Source of the DNA: Clitoria ternatea
Lineage: Eukaryota; Streptophyta; Magnoliopsida; Fabales; Fabaceae
Reading direction: 5' to 3'
DNA length: 64,000 nucleotides
Assembly: GCA_037962975.1 (NCBI GenBank)
Contig: CM075675.1
Coordinates: forward strand, 45,802,501-45,866,500
Shown here in pieces: positions 49,001-58,524 of the stretch. Numbering within the stretch: position 1 is the first letter of the stretch; each line of letters begins with the position of its first letter. The notes below the pieces were generated by a model that did no database searches, was not told the origin of the DNA, and saw only the letters and a list, made by a program, of their open reading frames with translations. The translations under genes and the position numbers were made by a program.

Positions 49001-50101
49001 CGTTATATTTCTTGTTGATGTCTTATCTATATGCTTTATCCGCTTTCGATGTGGAGAATATTTTCCTTTTTGAATTGTGATTATTGACATAGGATCTTAA
49101 TGATATGATCTATTTGTGGCTCATCCAAAACCTTAGGGCATTAATTTATTGGTCTCACCCCACATATCTTTTCCTTCCTTAAGTAGCATTTGACTATTTA
49201 ACACAACTCAACTGGTTTTGTAAGACATCTCTAATTCAATAAACTACTTACACAGCTATATGCTACAAGCTCAGAACTGTCAGTTATCTTATAAGCTATA
49301 AGCTCATTGTATCAAATTGAGCCTAAATGGAGTCTCTACTCTTATGGAGAAGAGAAGCCAAAAGAGGTGCGGCCAAATGCCACCATAGTCCTTCATTACT
49401 AATGTAGGACTTCATTACTCACTTGAATTTCCAACAATAAAACCAGTCAAAATATTCATGGTATTAAATTATTAATATCATGATGTGCTCAAGTACACTG
49501 AACAGAAATCGAAATTTGTAGGGATAGCCATAGCTTTTGTGGAGAGTGATAATAAAATCCCATTTAATTGATGCGTGTTACATAATTCTAAAATCATCTC
49601 ATTTCAGATGAAAGATAGCTAACTATTTGTTGTTTTCAGATATCACAGACTTCAAAGATAATCTTTAGTGTAGTTCACTCAGGAAAAGAAAAAGAACCCC
49701 AAGTATAATGTACTTTACAGAAATTGTCTTTATTCATCTTACTGCCAGTTGGTGATTACAATATCTCTTGGTTGGTACACACATGATTCTTTTTAATTGA
49801 GCTTTTAATTGAATACTTGCTCAACTAACTGGTGCTCTTTCCTTCTATCATTAAATTTCACTTTCACACATTGCATATTCTTTTATTGCTATTGATTACC
49901 CTTAAATTCATATTATCCACCAACAGGTACACCATTTCTGCTGCTCGTGCAAGCTTCATTGATATAGATCTGGGATCTTTATCTGTAGGGAAACTAGCAG
50001 ATTTTGTGATATTATCCACCAAGTCATGGGAAGACTTTGCTGAAGAAGCATCTGCAAATGTTGAGGCAACATATGTTTCTGGCATAAGAGCATATCCTTG
50101 A
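34078..50101 (+). CDS. LAF3: LAF3-like amidohydrolase, 14 exons, 578 residues
   Basis: Metal-dependent amidohydrolase of the YtcJ-like group (Amidohydro_3). The Arabidopsis relative LAF3 acts in phytochrome A far-red signalling; its substrate is not known to me. Coding exons: 34078-34326, 35067-35168, 35860-35932, 36482-36588, 36681-36804, 37313-37507, 38498-38583, 40532-40639, 46673-46768, 46856-46954, 47091-47165, 48225-48356, 48475-48590, 49927-50101. All introns are GT-AG and the phases join without a stop to give 578 residues, close to the Arabidopsis protein. I chose the ATG at 34078 because it gives MKLPILISASVSLLLAVA, a hydrophobic N-terminal signal or anchor. Likely metal or active-site residues: H108 and H110 (DSHVH), K332 (GGVKAFADGS), H384 (HAIGD), H416 (IEHAQH), D480 (GSDWP). 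Introns 7 and 8 are swollen by retroelements, but no exon is damaged. Confidence 0.93.
35393..35755. mobile_element. MITE-like inverted repeat in LAF3-like intron 2
   Basis: The left arm (CCCATTTTGGTCCTCAAAAG) and the right arm (ACTTTTAAGGACCAAACTGA and on to GGATCAAATTTGGGG) are imperfect inverted copies about 360 bp apart. There is no coding capacity. This is typical of small non-autonomous DNA transposons in plant introns. Confidence 0.5.
38850..39360 (-). mobile_element. Ty1-copia 3' end (LTR plus polyprotein tail), antisense in LAF3-like intron 7
   Basis: On the minus strand, 39360-39170 encodes the end of a copia polyprotein, including SKEQLADLLTKPLASGPFGF and KLGMLGLHIPS then a stop. 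A polypurine tract TTGAGGGGGA follows, then an LTR beginning TGTTACTAGTTTG at 39166 and ending near 38850 (about 317 bp). The xxADLLTKPL motif is the usual C-terminus of copia RNase H. The rest of the element is missing. It lies antisense to the gene between exons 7 and 8. Confidence 0.8.
39361..40500. other. Repeat-derived intron 7 sequence with a pyrimidine-rich tract
   Basis: No coding exon lies here. From about 40124 to 40340 the plus strand is almost only C and T, with TTCTTCTTCTCTCTC-type runs. The 73-residue frame at 40120-40341 is a product of this composition. The rest looks like old transposon debris. Confidence 0.5.
40777..41187 (+). repeat. 5' LTR of the intronic chromovirus
   Basis: About 411 bp, starting near CCATAGCAGCTC (the terminal TG has probably mutated) and ending CCCAAACA. 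It shares long blocks with the 3' LTR, such as GCTAGCAGGGAGTGTGGTGT and CTCAGCTCAGGAGCTTTGCT. Confidence 0.85.
41220..42960 (+). pseudogene. gag and protease remnant of the chromovirus
   Basis: The first methionine (about 41229) leads quickly to a stop. A second frame (41316) reads into KKIELPMFDGDHPAG, where a secondary insertion interrupts gag. The frame resumes at 41930 with GWITRAEVYFRIQETPDD and LVQLCMEGPTIHFFN, as in chromovirus capsid. A zinc knuckle CYGCGGK-stop-HPMHQC lies near 42635-42660 and has an in-frame stop. The protease shows ILVDSGATHNFVSKRLV near 42850-42900 (active site DSGAT). The protease continues in another frame with GIDLVLGMPWLS near 43050-43080. Confidence 0.85.
41606..41931 (+). 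mobile_element. Small LTR insertion inside the chromovirus gag
   Basis: An insertion between GGGTG repeats (41606-41610 and 41927-41931). It holds a short internal piece with a polypurine tract (TTTGGGGGAGCA) and an LTR of about 267 bp (41652-41918, TGTTAGAGTAC...ACCTAACA). Inside the LTR a GCAGTAGTTAGCTTTCACT unit occurs twice (41669 and 41782), and a TATA-like GTATAAATAC lies at about 41819. It looks like a truncated copia-type or TRIM-type element. Confidence 0.65.
43148..44700 (+). pseudogene. Reverse transcriptase and RNase H remnant of the chromovirus
   Basis: The reverse transcriptase segment (about 43491-43934) shows LLVKKKDDTLRLHVDYHALN, GYHQVRVKDSDVHKMAF and VMPFGLMNAPSTFQALMN. The catalytic box reads FFYDILIYS where FFDDILVYS is usual, so the first Asp of the pair is lost. 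The upstream frame (43148-43537) covers the protease-RT linker with LPPKRIKEHTITLLEGQGAV. The RNase H segment near 44480-44690 reads FVIECDASGV, then in another frame GRLIAYYSKTLGNKNLAKST and YEKELMAVALTLQHWRPYLL. Frameshifts and a secondary insertion (about 44170-44340) disrupt it. Confidence 0.88.
44170..44340 (-). mobile_element. Short LTR-like insertion between RT and RNase H of the chromovirus
   Basis: On the minus strand it begins TGTTGAAGAATTC (44340) and includes CAGTTTATAAGTGTC. The reading frame before it (LTGHYQKFVQNHG) and after it (KLAKPLTNLTKEG) belong together in intact elements, so about 170 bases were inserted. It resembles the insertion at 44940-45050 in the opposite orientation, with a shared TGTTGAA start and CAGTTTATAA core. 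Confidence 0.5.
44945..45055 (+). mobile_element. Short LTR-like insertion before the integrase zinc-binding end
   Basis: Begins TGTTGAAATAAGTCC, carries CAGTTTATAAAGCTTGAGG and ends near TTAATACCCAAA. It separates RNase H-side sequence from the integrase HECDTCQR motif. It looks like the same kind of short LTR or TRIM as the one at 44170-44340. Confidence 0.5.
45060..46223 (+). pseudogene. Integrase and chromodomain-like tail of the chromovirus
   Basis: The frame 45072-45383 gives HECDTCQRQK (zinc-binding end), ISMDFIIGLPKSRGLEAIFV and VVDRLSKYSHFIPLKHPY, then LSDRDPIF, holding the first two catalytic Asp positions. After a stop and frameshift, ADGQTEVVNWCLETFLRCF (about 45457-45510) holds the Glu position. 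The C-terminal part continues as YYGPFRIVGRIGAVAYKLQL. The last piece, WQGLPAEEATWEEEFSI near 46125-46175, resembles the end of a chromodomain and leads to LEDKTNLQGGGND at the 3' LTR. The chromodomain-like end is why I call this a chromovirus. Confidence 0.85.
46224..46643 (+). repeat. 3' LTR of the intronic chromovirus
   Basis: Starts TGATAGCGCATCC after a purine-rich AAGGCGGTGGCAA and ends GGTTCTCTAACA, followed by GACTT. The splice acceptor of exon 9 (46671-46672) lies only 28 bases after the LTR end. Confidence 0.85.
48611..48836. mobile_element. hAT-like MITE in LAF3-like intron 13
   Basis: The left end GGCCCTGTTTGGTTTATG and the right end AACTAAATAGACCCT are imperfect terminal inverted repeats about 226 bp apart, with an AT-rich middle. 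There is no coding capacity. The CCCTGTTTGGTTT end is common in plant hAT-type MITEs. Confidence 0.55.
48836..49140. repeat. Tandem duplication of about 153 bp in intron 13
   Basis: Two copies of a roughly 153-base segment lie side by side: TTGTTCTAATGTTATATTTC at about 48839 and the same with one change at about 48992, ending at CATCCAAAACCGTAGG and CATCCAAAACCTTAGG. They differ at a few sites. The duplication is non-coding. Confidence 0.85.
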
Positions 50102-53100
50102 AAGCATACTAAATATTCAGATGGGGAGGATTATCATAATTATGATTTTTGGTTAGATTATCTCAATTATCTTATCTGGCATATTTACGATGCGTTTAGT
50201 TGGAATAACATTTCTTTAGTTTTTAATTTCTAGCTTTCAAGAAATTTTTTAAATTTTTTATTTTCTGAAAAAATATGAAAAATTATGAAAATATGTTCGA
50301 ACTCTACCAATTTTTTAGTTTGAAAAGTGAAAAACGTGTTTAAATTCAACCAGTTTTCAATTTTAGTTCTTGTTTTTTCTTCACAGTTTGGGAAAATTTG
50401 GAGTACTCATCTTTTTTTATAATAGAAAAATTCCAAAAACTATTTTTAATAATTTTTCAAATAGTGGTTGCCTTTTCATTTTCCAAGTATCTTCTTTAAA
50501 AAAACTGAGTGAAAGAATATATTTTCCATTTTGCCGTGTATTCTTGGAATTTTTCTTTTCAGAAAACATGTTACCTAAATGCACGTTTAGTATCTTTGTA
50601 AATATTGAAAAGAAAAAGAAGTTCAAAAATTGTCTACCAACGTTTGAATGCATCAGTGGAGAGTGTACATGATTTCTTCTGCCTTCATGCCAAATTCATT
50701 CTCAAGAAAATATTATTTTTAACCAGAAAAGTAAAACAGTGAATTGAGGGGCAGGGGGGTGGGGATCAGAAGATCAATTGACAAATGTCTAAAATTTATT
50801 CACTATAAATTGAGATGACAAAAGAAACTATGTTTTATGTGAGTTGTCTAAGCACGATTCTGCTACGTATTGGTGAAGAACTAGAATGATTTCAAGGACT
50901 AAAGAGTCAGTAGTAGTTAGGTGTGCAGGTCCTTAACGTGCTTAAATATGTCCGTTAGTCCCTCATATTTGTTATCATTGGAAATGAGTCCTCAAAATAG
51001 ACGCACGTCTAGACTGTTAAAATTTGTTGTGTACACCAGTTAAATACTAAACAACATTGTTTTACACTAAATTTCATACAAAAGATTTTATGAAAAAATT
51101 TATAGGTAAATCATTTACCTCCTCTCTTCACCCCATCCCACCACCATCCACCGCCCTCCTCCTCTCTCTCCCTCCCTCCTACTCTCTCTTATCCCCACCA
51201 TTAACCATTTCTTTCACAATGCAAATGTAGATTTTACCAATCAGCAAATAATGTAAGATGTTGCATGCCCACACACAACGAATACCCTACAGTACAATAA
51301 AGTATTGTGGTGTGATCACAAAATGGAAGCGGTGCATTGTGGGTTGACAAATGATGTTGGCTTAATGATGAGTGACAATGAAGGATGAGGTTGCTGTGAG
51401 ATTATGGGTTCTGTTTAGGGTGATAACAGTGGCTTCGAGAGGTAAGGAGGTTGACATGACAGAAGAAAGGGAATGAAGCCCCCAAATCAGTCCTTGGAAT
51501 TGTATGGATTGGAAAGTTTAGTCCCTGAACATTCAATTTAGTCTCTGACTTTACAAAATGTCATCTATTTTAGCCCTTGAAACAATGGTGCGGTGGCGGT
51601 TCAAATATGGTTTTTGATTGAGGGGAAGAGCATAGCTTATGAAAACAGGGAAAGGATTTTCATCTCTGGTCTACTATTTATTCCTGACCCAAAAGGATTT
51701 TCATTGTACGTGGATAAATCCTCAAGTACAGTGTGTATTTACATGTCTCAAACTTTACTATAAATTAAAAAAAATTTATAGACAGATAATCATCTCCAAT
51801 AGATTGAGGGAGTGAAAGAGTGATTCAACTTGTGGTGTAACAGTGGATGAAGGTCATTTGAAAGTGTATGTGTTGACGGATTCAGAGGAGGAAGATGGTC
51901 ATTGAAGAAAGAATGATTTCTAGTCTGGTGTCCATGAGATTTTGATACTCTACTCGATTCTTAAATAGAAATTACACCCCGTTCCTTTTAAATTAACTTG
52001 CTGGTTCAGTTAACCAATGTTTAACCATAGTTTCTTTTTCCTTTCCTTCTTTACTAGCATGATCACGTCATGTCGAACTTCCTTGAAATTGTCCCTCAGC
52101 TCCCTCCAAATTCCCCACTTTCCGGAAGGTTCGTCTTTCCTACAACTTCACCGGAAGATTATCATTGTGCATGATGTGGAACTTGTCAAATCTTCCAAAG
52201 CATGCTTTGCAACTGCAGTTATAGTGATCAGTGAACAGATTTTTAGCCAAATGAGGTGGCACATGTGAACCTTCCTACTTGTGACAAGTTAGGTTGCATT
52301 CTTCTTCGTGAAGCATTTCCAACAAGTTAACCAAATGCACCAATGATTTTTAAAACATGGATTGTAAATGCAGAGTTAATCAGTGCACATAGGAGAGACT
52401 CCATAAGGAAAGAGTGGAGGGAGAACTAAAAATAGGGTTAAGTGGATTCTGTTGGTGATTCTGGTTTGTTTTCCCTGTCTGCCTTGGACTGTCCATAAAG
52501 TGATTTCAATAGAAAAGAGAAAAAAAGAAAAACGGAAGTTTTAGGACTACTCTATTGAAATTATTTAAAAAGTGCAACTTTTGCTTGAAAAGAGAGTAAA
52601 ATAAGTTGAAATATGGGGATAGGTGTAATTTACACCCAAAAAGAAAGGCAAGTGAATTTAGTTTACTTTCGGCAAAAATTCGAGACATAACCTTCACTTC
52701 ATGATGAAGGAGCGTTTAAACAGGAAGCTAAAATATGAATTAGTGAAGTGTGCGTTGGGCAACAAACAATATGAAAAAATTCAGTAAATAGAATGATAGT
52801 AGACTTTAACTTCAAATAAAGATAAAATTCAGTATTGAACTTTTCAAAAACCAATTAATTAATTTAACTTTTTTCTTAATCTGCAACATAAGATAAAACT
52901 ATAAACATTTTATAAATTGAAACAAAAGTAAAAGCCCTCCTTAATTTAAGTAGCATAAAAGAGGTCACATTTGAAGTTGGATGGTAAACAGTACCAAAGA
53001 TATGGGAAAACAGATTCCTTTGATCAAAATAGGAGTACTTAAGGAGACCGAAACCAAAAATGAAGATACAAATTCGACATCAATGATAAGAAACTGCACT

Positions 53101-53142
53101 ATCCAAATCTAAAAAACTAAACACATGGAAGAAACACTGTCC
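50102..53142. other. Intergenic region between the LAF3-like gene and RPS10
   Basis: About 3 kb of AT-rich DNA with no supported gene. Segments around 50190-50640 look like a MITE with long A/T runs. Segments around 50925-51600 (GTCCTTAACGTGC..., AGTCCCTGAACATTC) resemble another non-autonomous repeat family. The small reading frames in this interval show no recognisable domains. Confidence 0.5.
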
Positions 53143-55322
53143 TTAGGCATTGTTTGAACTTGTTGGTGCTCCTCCATAACCGCCAGCACCACGACCAAAC
53201 CCAGGCCTTCCACCAGGACCCTGCAAATAGAATAAAAACACAACCTGATTCAGGAAAACTTGACAAGATATATGTACATCCATGTCAAAGGAAAGCTATT
53301 GCTTTCCATGAAGAACCAGTCTTGAAACATTTGTTATCAAAATCAGGACTTTCACTAAAATGTGTGATAGCATCTCATACATGAGAATTCATCCCAGGTC
53401 ATCAAAATGAACTTGCAACTTCAAACAGAATTGGAAGTTGAGATAGGTCACTGTTATAGCCTAAACACAAGGAGGGCCCAACTCAAATGACAAGACCAAC
53501 AAGTCAAAGATCCTGGGGAGTATCACTACATTGAGCTTGTAGAACTCAATAGAGCCATTGACTATGCGGGTAAAAAACTAACAAGTAACAACAAAGCTCC
53601 AATCACCATTATTTGTACAGAGAAGCTAGTGGCAACACACCAGCTTCTTCCAATATGTGAAGGAATACCACACAGTCTAATTAACAAGTAATAACACCTT
53701 GCAGTAAAATGCAGAAAATTACAAAACAAATTTTCCGAATGTACACACACTCCACTAAACTTGGTTTTGTCAAAAATATATAAATAAAAATATAGATAAA
53801 TACTCCCATTGTCTAAATGTTAAAATGTATAACAAACATGTAAATTTAACCCCACAAGGATTATGGAAACTAGACCACAAAGTCGTGACAACCAGAAGCA
53901 GAGCAAAACAAACACTAACTAAAATAAATACAAAATCATAGAAAATATTAATATAGGAAAACAAAAAGATCAAAGACCTCTAACAAATTAAAACAAAAGA
54001 GAAACACAAAAAACTTTACTGGTAAAGCAGTAATGTAAACCAGAGTGCAATAAAATTACCCCAAAGGAAGGCCTGTAATCAGCAGGAGCTCCACCCTTAT
54101 CTCCAAAATCACCACCAGGTCCCCGAGGACCTCCACGATAACCATCACGATCACCACCAAATCTCCTCTCTCCATCAAAGCGGGGAGGACCTCTGCTTTA
54201 AAACAATCACAAACAGTTCCAGTCAAACAGAGTAACAAAACAATAGAAAGCAGTAACAAGAATATTAAATTTAGTTTGAATCCTCTCATACATATCATTG
54301 GAGAGTGAATCTTCAAGTTGGTGCCAACTATTTTAAGCCATTTCATATTAGTCCTTAACATAATTGAAGTCCATAACAAAAATCAACAAATAACCCTAAT
54401 CTATTACTCCAAATGACAAATTAGTATCTCCTTTTCTTCCAAAACTGTTAATTAATTACTGACATGACTGTTAAGTGATGGCATAGCACATTCAGTGACA
54501 AGACAGACATCTAGCCCATTAAATTAGTCCCCATCTAAAAAAACCCATCAAATTTAACTGATGAACTAATTTGCTAAACAGATCAATAGGTCAAGTACTA
54601 CTTAAGATTGTGATAAATGCTAGGGACTAATTTGGCAATTCACTCTGACAATGTAACTATTAGCACACTAATTCACTGGTAATACATTTTTTTACTCGAA
54701 CCAAACAATGTTAAGTTAATTATAGACATATTACTTTTCCTTTGATGAACCCAAAGAAATCATCAAAGTGAGTCTCGTCTCTCCCAATAAAATCTTTTAT
54801 ATACATATAGCAGTATGCTAAACTAATTACCTGGGGCGATCACCGGGTGGGCCACCGAAGGGCCTACCGGCAGGCTTGGCCTGCTTCTTGAGAGTGGCGG
54901 GGACGATTTCAGAGGGAAGGTTAAGGTAAGTACGAAGGAACTCGATTCCATCGTTGGTGAGGAACCAATAGTAATGCATCCACGCGAATGTCTCTCTTAC
55001 ATACTCCCTTGATTTGAAGCTCTGCATCAGCTTTATCACCTGCAGATTCGGCACATCTATATCCGGGTGCTTGGCCAAATTGAAATCCTTCTTCGCGTAG
55101 CACACACCCTCTGAAAAATCAACCAAAAAACGACGACATCACGACTTGAACACAAAAACAAAAGGCCGTAAATGGGAGGGAAAACGGGGACCTTGGAAGA
55201 GGTATTTGCATATCTCTTTGCGGTTCTTCTCGGGAATGATCTGCGAAAAGGATTAAGCGTTAATTGTATCAAACAAATACAAAAATTGATGATTTGGAAA
55301 ATGGTTTTTTTTGTTATACCAT
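53143..55322 (-). CDS. RPS10: Cytosolic 40S ribosomal protein S10 (eS10), five exons, 180 residues
   Basis: Small-subunit ribosomal protein acting in cytosolic translation. Minus-strand coding exons in order: 55320-55322 (the ATG alone), 55192-55240, 54831-55110, 54060-54192, 53143-53220. Introns are GT-AG and the phases join to 180 residues plus TAA. The N-terminal S10_plectin domain covers about residues 3-95 (IIPEKNRKEICKYLF, then CYAKKDFNLAKHPDIDVPNL, YVRETFAWMHYYWFLTNDGI, YLNLPSEIVPATLKK). A Gly/Arg/Pro-rich tail follows (GGPPGDRPRGPPRFDGERR and so on to GGYGGAPTSSNNA), as in other plant S10 proteins of similar length. The start codon forms its own coding exon (ATG then GTATAAC), so a search for open frames misses it. 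The leader just upstream has four AGCAACC repeats. No key part is missing. Confidence 0.95.
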
Positions 55323-55397
55323 GGTTGCTGGTTGCTGGTTGCTGGTTGCTCGCAAAGAAGCTCTGCTGAACTGTGATGCTCCTTGCGGCTATGTAAG

Positions 55398-55488
55398 AAC
55401 CCTAATGGTTAACCCTGCTTTCTCTCAATTATATTGCACCTCTCAATTTTCATCTGTTTGGGCTTTCTTATTGGGCTTTTCTGGCCCA
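55398..55488 (-). promoter_or_regulatory. RPS10 promoter motifs: telo-box and three site II elements
   Basis: Upstream of RPS10 on its coding side, AACCCTAA (telo-box) lies at 55398-55405. TGGGCT occurs at 55459-55464 and 55472-55477, and GGCCCA (TGGGCC on the other strand) at 55483-55488. Telo-box plus TGGGCY site II motifs, the latter recognised by TCP-type factors, is a known arrangement in plant ribosomal protein promoters and goes with expression in dividing cells. The motifs are seen directly; their activity here is inferred. Confidence 0.7.
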
Positions 55489-55519
55489 AATTTATATTCT
55501 AAATCACCTATTTATAAAT

Positions 55520-56165
55520 GATAAGAGTCGTTATCCAAAAACAAAATGATAAGAGTCTCTCCAAAAGATAAATAAATAAAAATGATAAGAGAGAACTTGA
55601 CCCAAAAAAAACAAATAAATGATGAGAGAAAATGATTTATCAGAAAAATGGAGATTAATTTCATCTGATTTATCCCTTTATAAGTGACTGTTTGGATAAA
55701 GTATGTTAATGATTATTGATTAGAAATTCATAGTTTAATCATATTTTAAAAAAATAAATTTAATAAAAGAATTAAAATATAATTTAAACTATTAAAATGT
55801 ACCCAAAAAATTGATAAGTTATTGTTTTATTGAAAAATTATACAAAAGTATGTGAAAAAGATATAGATAAATGAAATACAAAGTTATTAATTCTCTAAGA
55901 AATATTTAGTTTTTTTAAGTTATAATGTGTCATAAATATTTAAAACTTGTTCTGTACACCATTGTATAAGATAGAAAAAACTTTTATATACTCAAAGGAT
56001 GGATTGATACAGAATTAAAATTTGAAATTTTTTTATCGGTGGTTGATTTAAGTAATATAAGTTTGGTTCTAAAATATCTTCTAGTTAACCATAATGTGAG
56101 GGATTGCTTTAAAGAAGGATATTTGTTTTTGTCTCTATAAAATTGGGTCTTTGTTTTTATCCTTA
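55520..56165. other. AT-rich intergenic DNA
   Basis: No gene or clear repeat is seen. The 72-residue minus-strand frame at 55984-56202 has no recognisable features and overlaps the edge of the next MITE. Confidence 0.5.
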
Positions 56166-56169
56166 TAAA

Positions 56170-56565
56170 AGTGTTTTTTATTGGGTTAATTATATTTTTC
56201 ATCCTTATGTTTTTATCAATTTTTAGTTTTAGTTCATCAGTTTTTTTATTGATTTCAGTTCTTATGTTATTGAATAAAATTAACCCTTAATATGTTAAAA
56301 ATTATTCCTAAAATATAACATTGTTAACTCAACTATTAATTAAATAAACAAAAATATTGTCTCATGTGTCTTTTGTTGGCTCTCTAACTTATTCTACTCT
56401 TTAACTTTTCAAAATGGGTCGTATCTTCTTTTATGTTAACACTTTTAGGGACAAATTTTAACATAATCAATAATATAAGGACCAAAAACAATAAAGAAAT
56501 AACTCGAGAACCAAAACTAAAAATTGATAAAACATAAGGACTAAAAACATATTAACCTTTGTTAT
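56170..56565. mobile_element. Hairpin MITE downstream of the RPS10 promoter
   Basis: The left arm (GGTTAATTATATTTTTCATC, then ATGTTTTTATCAATTTTTAG) and the right arm (AAAATTGATAAAACATAAGG, then ACTAAAAACATATTAACC) are inverted copies of about 50 bases, 300 bp apart. The inside is AT-rich with no coding capacity. Long terminal inverted repeats without an ORF fit a non-autonomous DNA transposon. Confidence 0.7.
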
Positions 56566-58520
56566 GCCTAACTTATATTGAATAATTTGTTTTTAACGCC
56601 TACCATGAAGTTGAATCCATTATGTATTGATGTAACTAACTAAATTACATATAAACTTGTTTGGATGATTCTAGAATTCAATTAACAACTAACATGTGGC
56701 TCTATAATCTATATAAAGGTTAAAATACAATTTTATAGTAGTTAAAGTTACTTTGAAAATTATCACAAAATTTAAAATTGAAGTTTTCAATGACAAAAAA
56801 ATATTGAATTTTAATCATCAGAATCATATGTCTACAGGTCACGTCAACATTTAACGAGTCCAAATTCATAGTGATTTAAAATAAGATGCTTAGTATAAGT
56901 TGCATGTAAACGAAAAAATATTTTCAATGGATGAAAATCATATTCAAGTCTTGTTTTCATAAAAAAAACTAAATTAAATTAGATTTTGTTAAGATTATGA
57001 TTAATAATAATATCCAATTGTTGTGTTTAAAATACTCAAACTATCACTATGATCCATATAAAATTCTTCTATTGAAATTTATAACAAATAGATTCAAACT
57101 TGAATTTGAGGAAAAGAATTGATGTGAGTCTGCTCATGAAATTGTTAGGCAGTTCCTCCTTTTCCATGGCCTAATATCATTTTCCATGTCGTGACTTCTT
57201 TCCTCGTCAATTGAACAAACGAGGAGCATTGATTTTATATATATAAGCACACAAAAAAACATTTAACAATGGTACAAGGGATACCCTGTGTCATATTTGA
57301 AATGCATAAAAGAGACTTTCTAAATCATTCAATAAAGCTTTTAGTAACCAAGTCTAACTCCTATATTGAACTAACTTAAACATTTTATTGAAAGAAATAA
57401 TGTGCTCCTAAAAATTACATCATTTCTTACCCCCAAAATAGTCTAAACAGTAACAAACTACAGAATAGTTAGACTGTGTTTACTCTAATTATCAAAACTC
57501 AACCCTAAAAAAATTAAAATAACACTTGCAATCATTGTGCATAATTGGGCAAAAATCCATCCAATCAAAACACAATTGTTATAAGAAATAAGATATTTTA
57601 TAAGTGAAGAACAAATTATGATTATTCTTCATATATTCACCATAAAATACAAGCATAGATGAATCATCAAATTAATTTTATGTTTAGACAAATTTTATTT
57701 GGTTTGAATTTGATCAAATAATAATATACATCCAAAGCCCACACCTTGAGAGAAGCAACACTTGACTAGACAAATCACACAAAAGAGTGATCCCACGAGT
57801 CAAAGTGCTAGTTCAAAAGACTGTAAGCAGATTTCATTGAGTAACAACCTGTAGAAGACTCCAACCATAACCAAAAGTCTTGGACATTCTCACGCACACC
57901 GATAAAGCCTTGAAGAGTGTGGGATAAGGATGACCGCAACTCTTGTTCTTAAATAAATAACTCTCTATATCATTTTAAATCTCAGACCCGCATATTCCTC
58001 CACGCACCTATCTCTGCCACTGTTTCATTCTGTCATGTTGATATTAAGAACAGTTTTTGCTACCTAGATTTTAAATCTTGCTTCCACATCCAACAAAAAC
58101 CTTGTATGTTACCCATTTCCAAGGACCCTCTTTAAATTACCCCTAAACCACTCATCTTCATATGAATTTTTTAACACATACCTCAAATCACTCCACCATC
58201 TTGATCCTTTATCAAAGATCTCCTACTCACCAAACCTTAAACCATTCCCATGTTTTCACTCTAAAATTTTACCCTACAAACTATCATTTTTATCTAACAA
58301 CCTCCACACTTACTTCTCTAGCAAGGCAGAATTAAATTTTCTCAAATTTCTCACACTAAAATAACGCACCTCCTTACTATAACAGGTGGATAACTCTTAG
58401 TGGATTGGGCGAGTTCATCCGATGCATTCTTCTGTCAAGCTATTTTTATATATGTGTTTGACAAATCACGATCTGATACCTTTTAATCCATCGACATGAA
58501 AACCATGACTAAGGGGTACA
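56566..58520. other. AT-rich intergenic DNA
   Basis: I see no gene, tandem repeat or recognisable transposon end in this stretch, apart from a short TATATATA run near 57236. Some of it may be decayed retroelement. Confidence 0.45.
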
Positions 58521-58524
58521 TTGT

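Noticed and set aside
52017..52268. 83-residue plus-strand frame between the LAF3-like gene and RPS10
   Set aside because: No recognisable domain, no clear splice partners and repeat-like surroundings. I could not support a gene.
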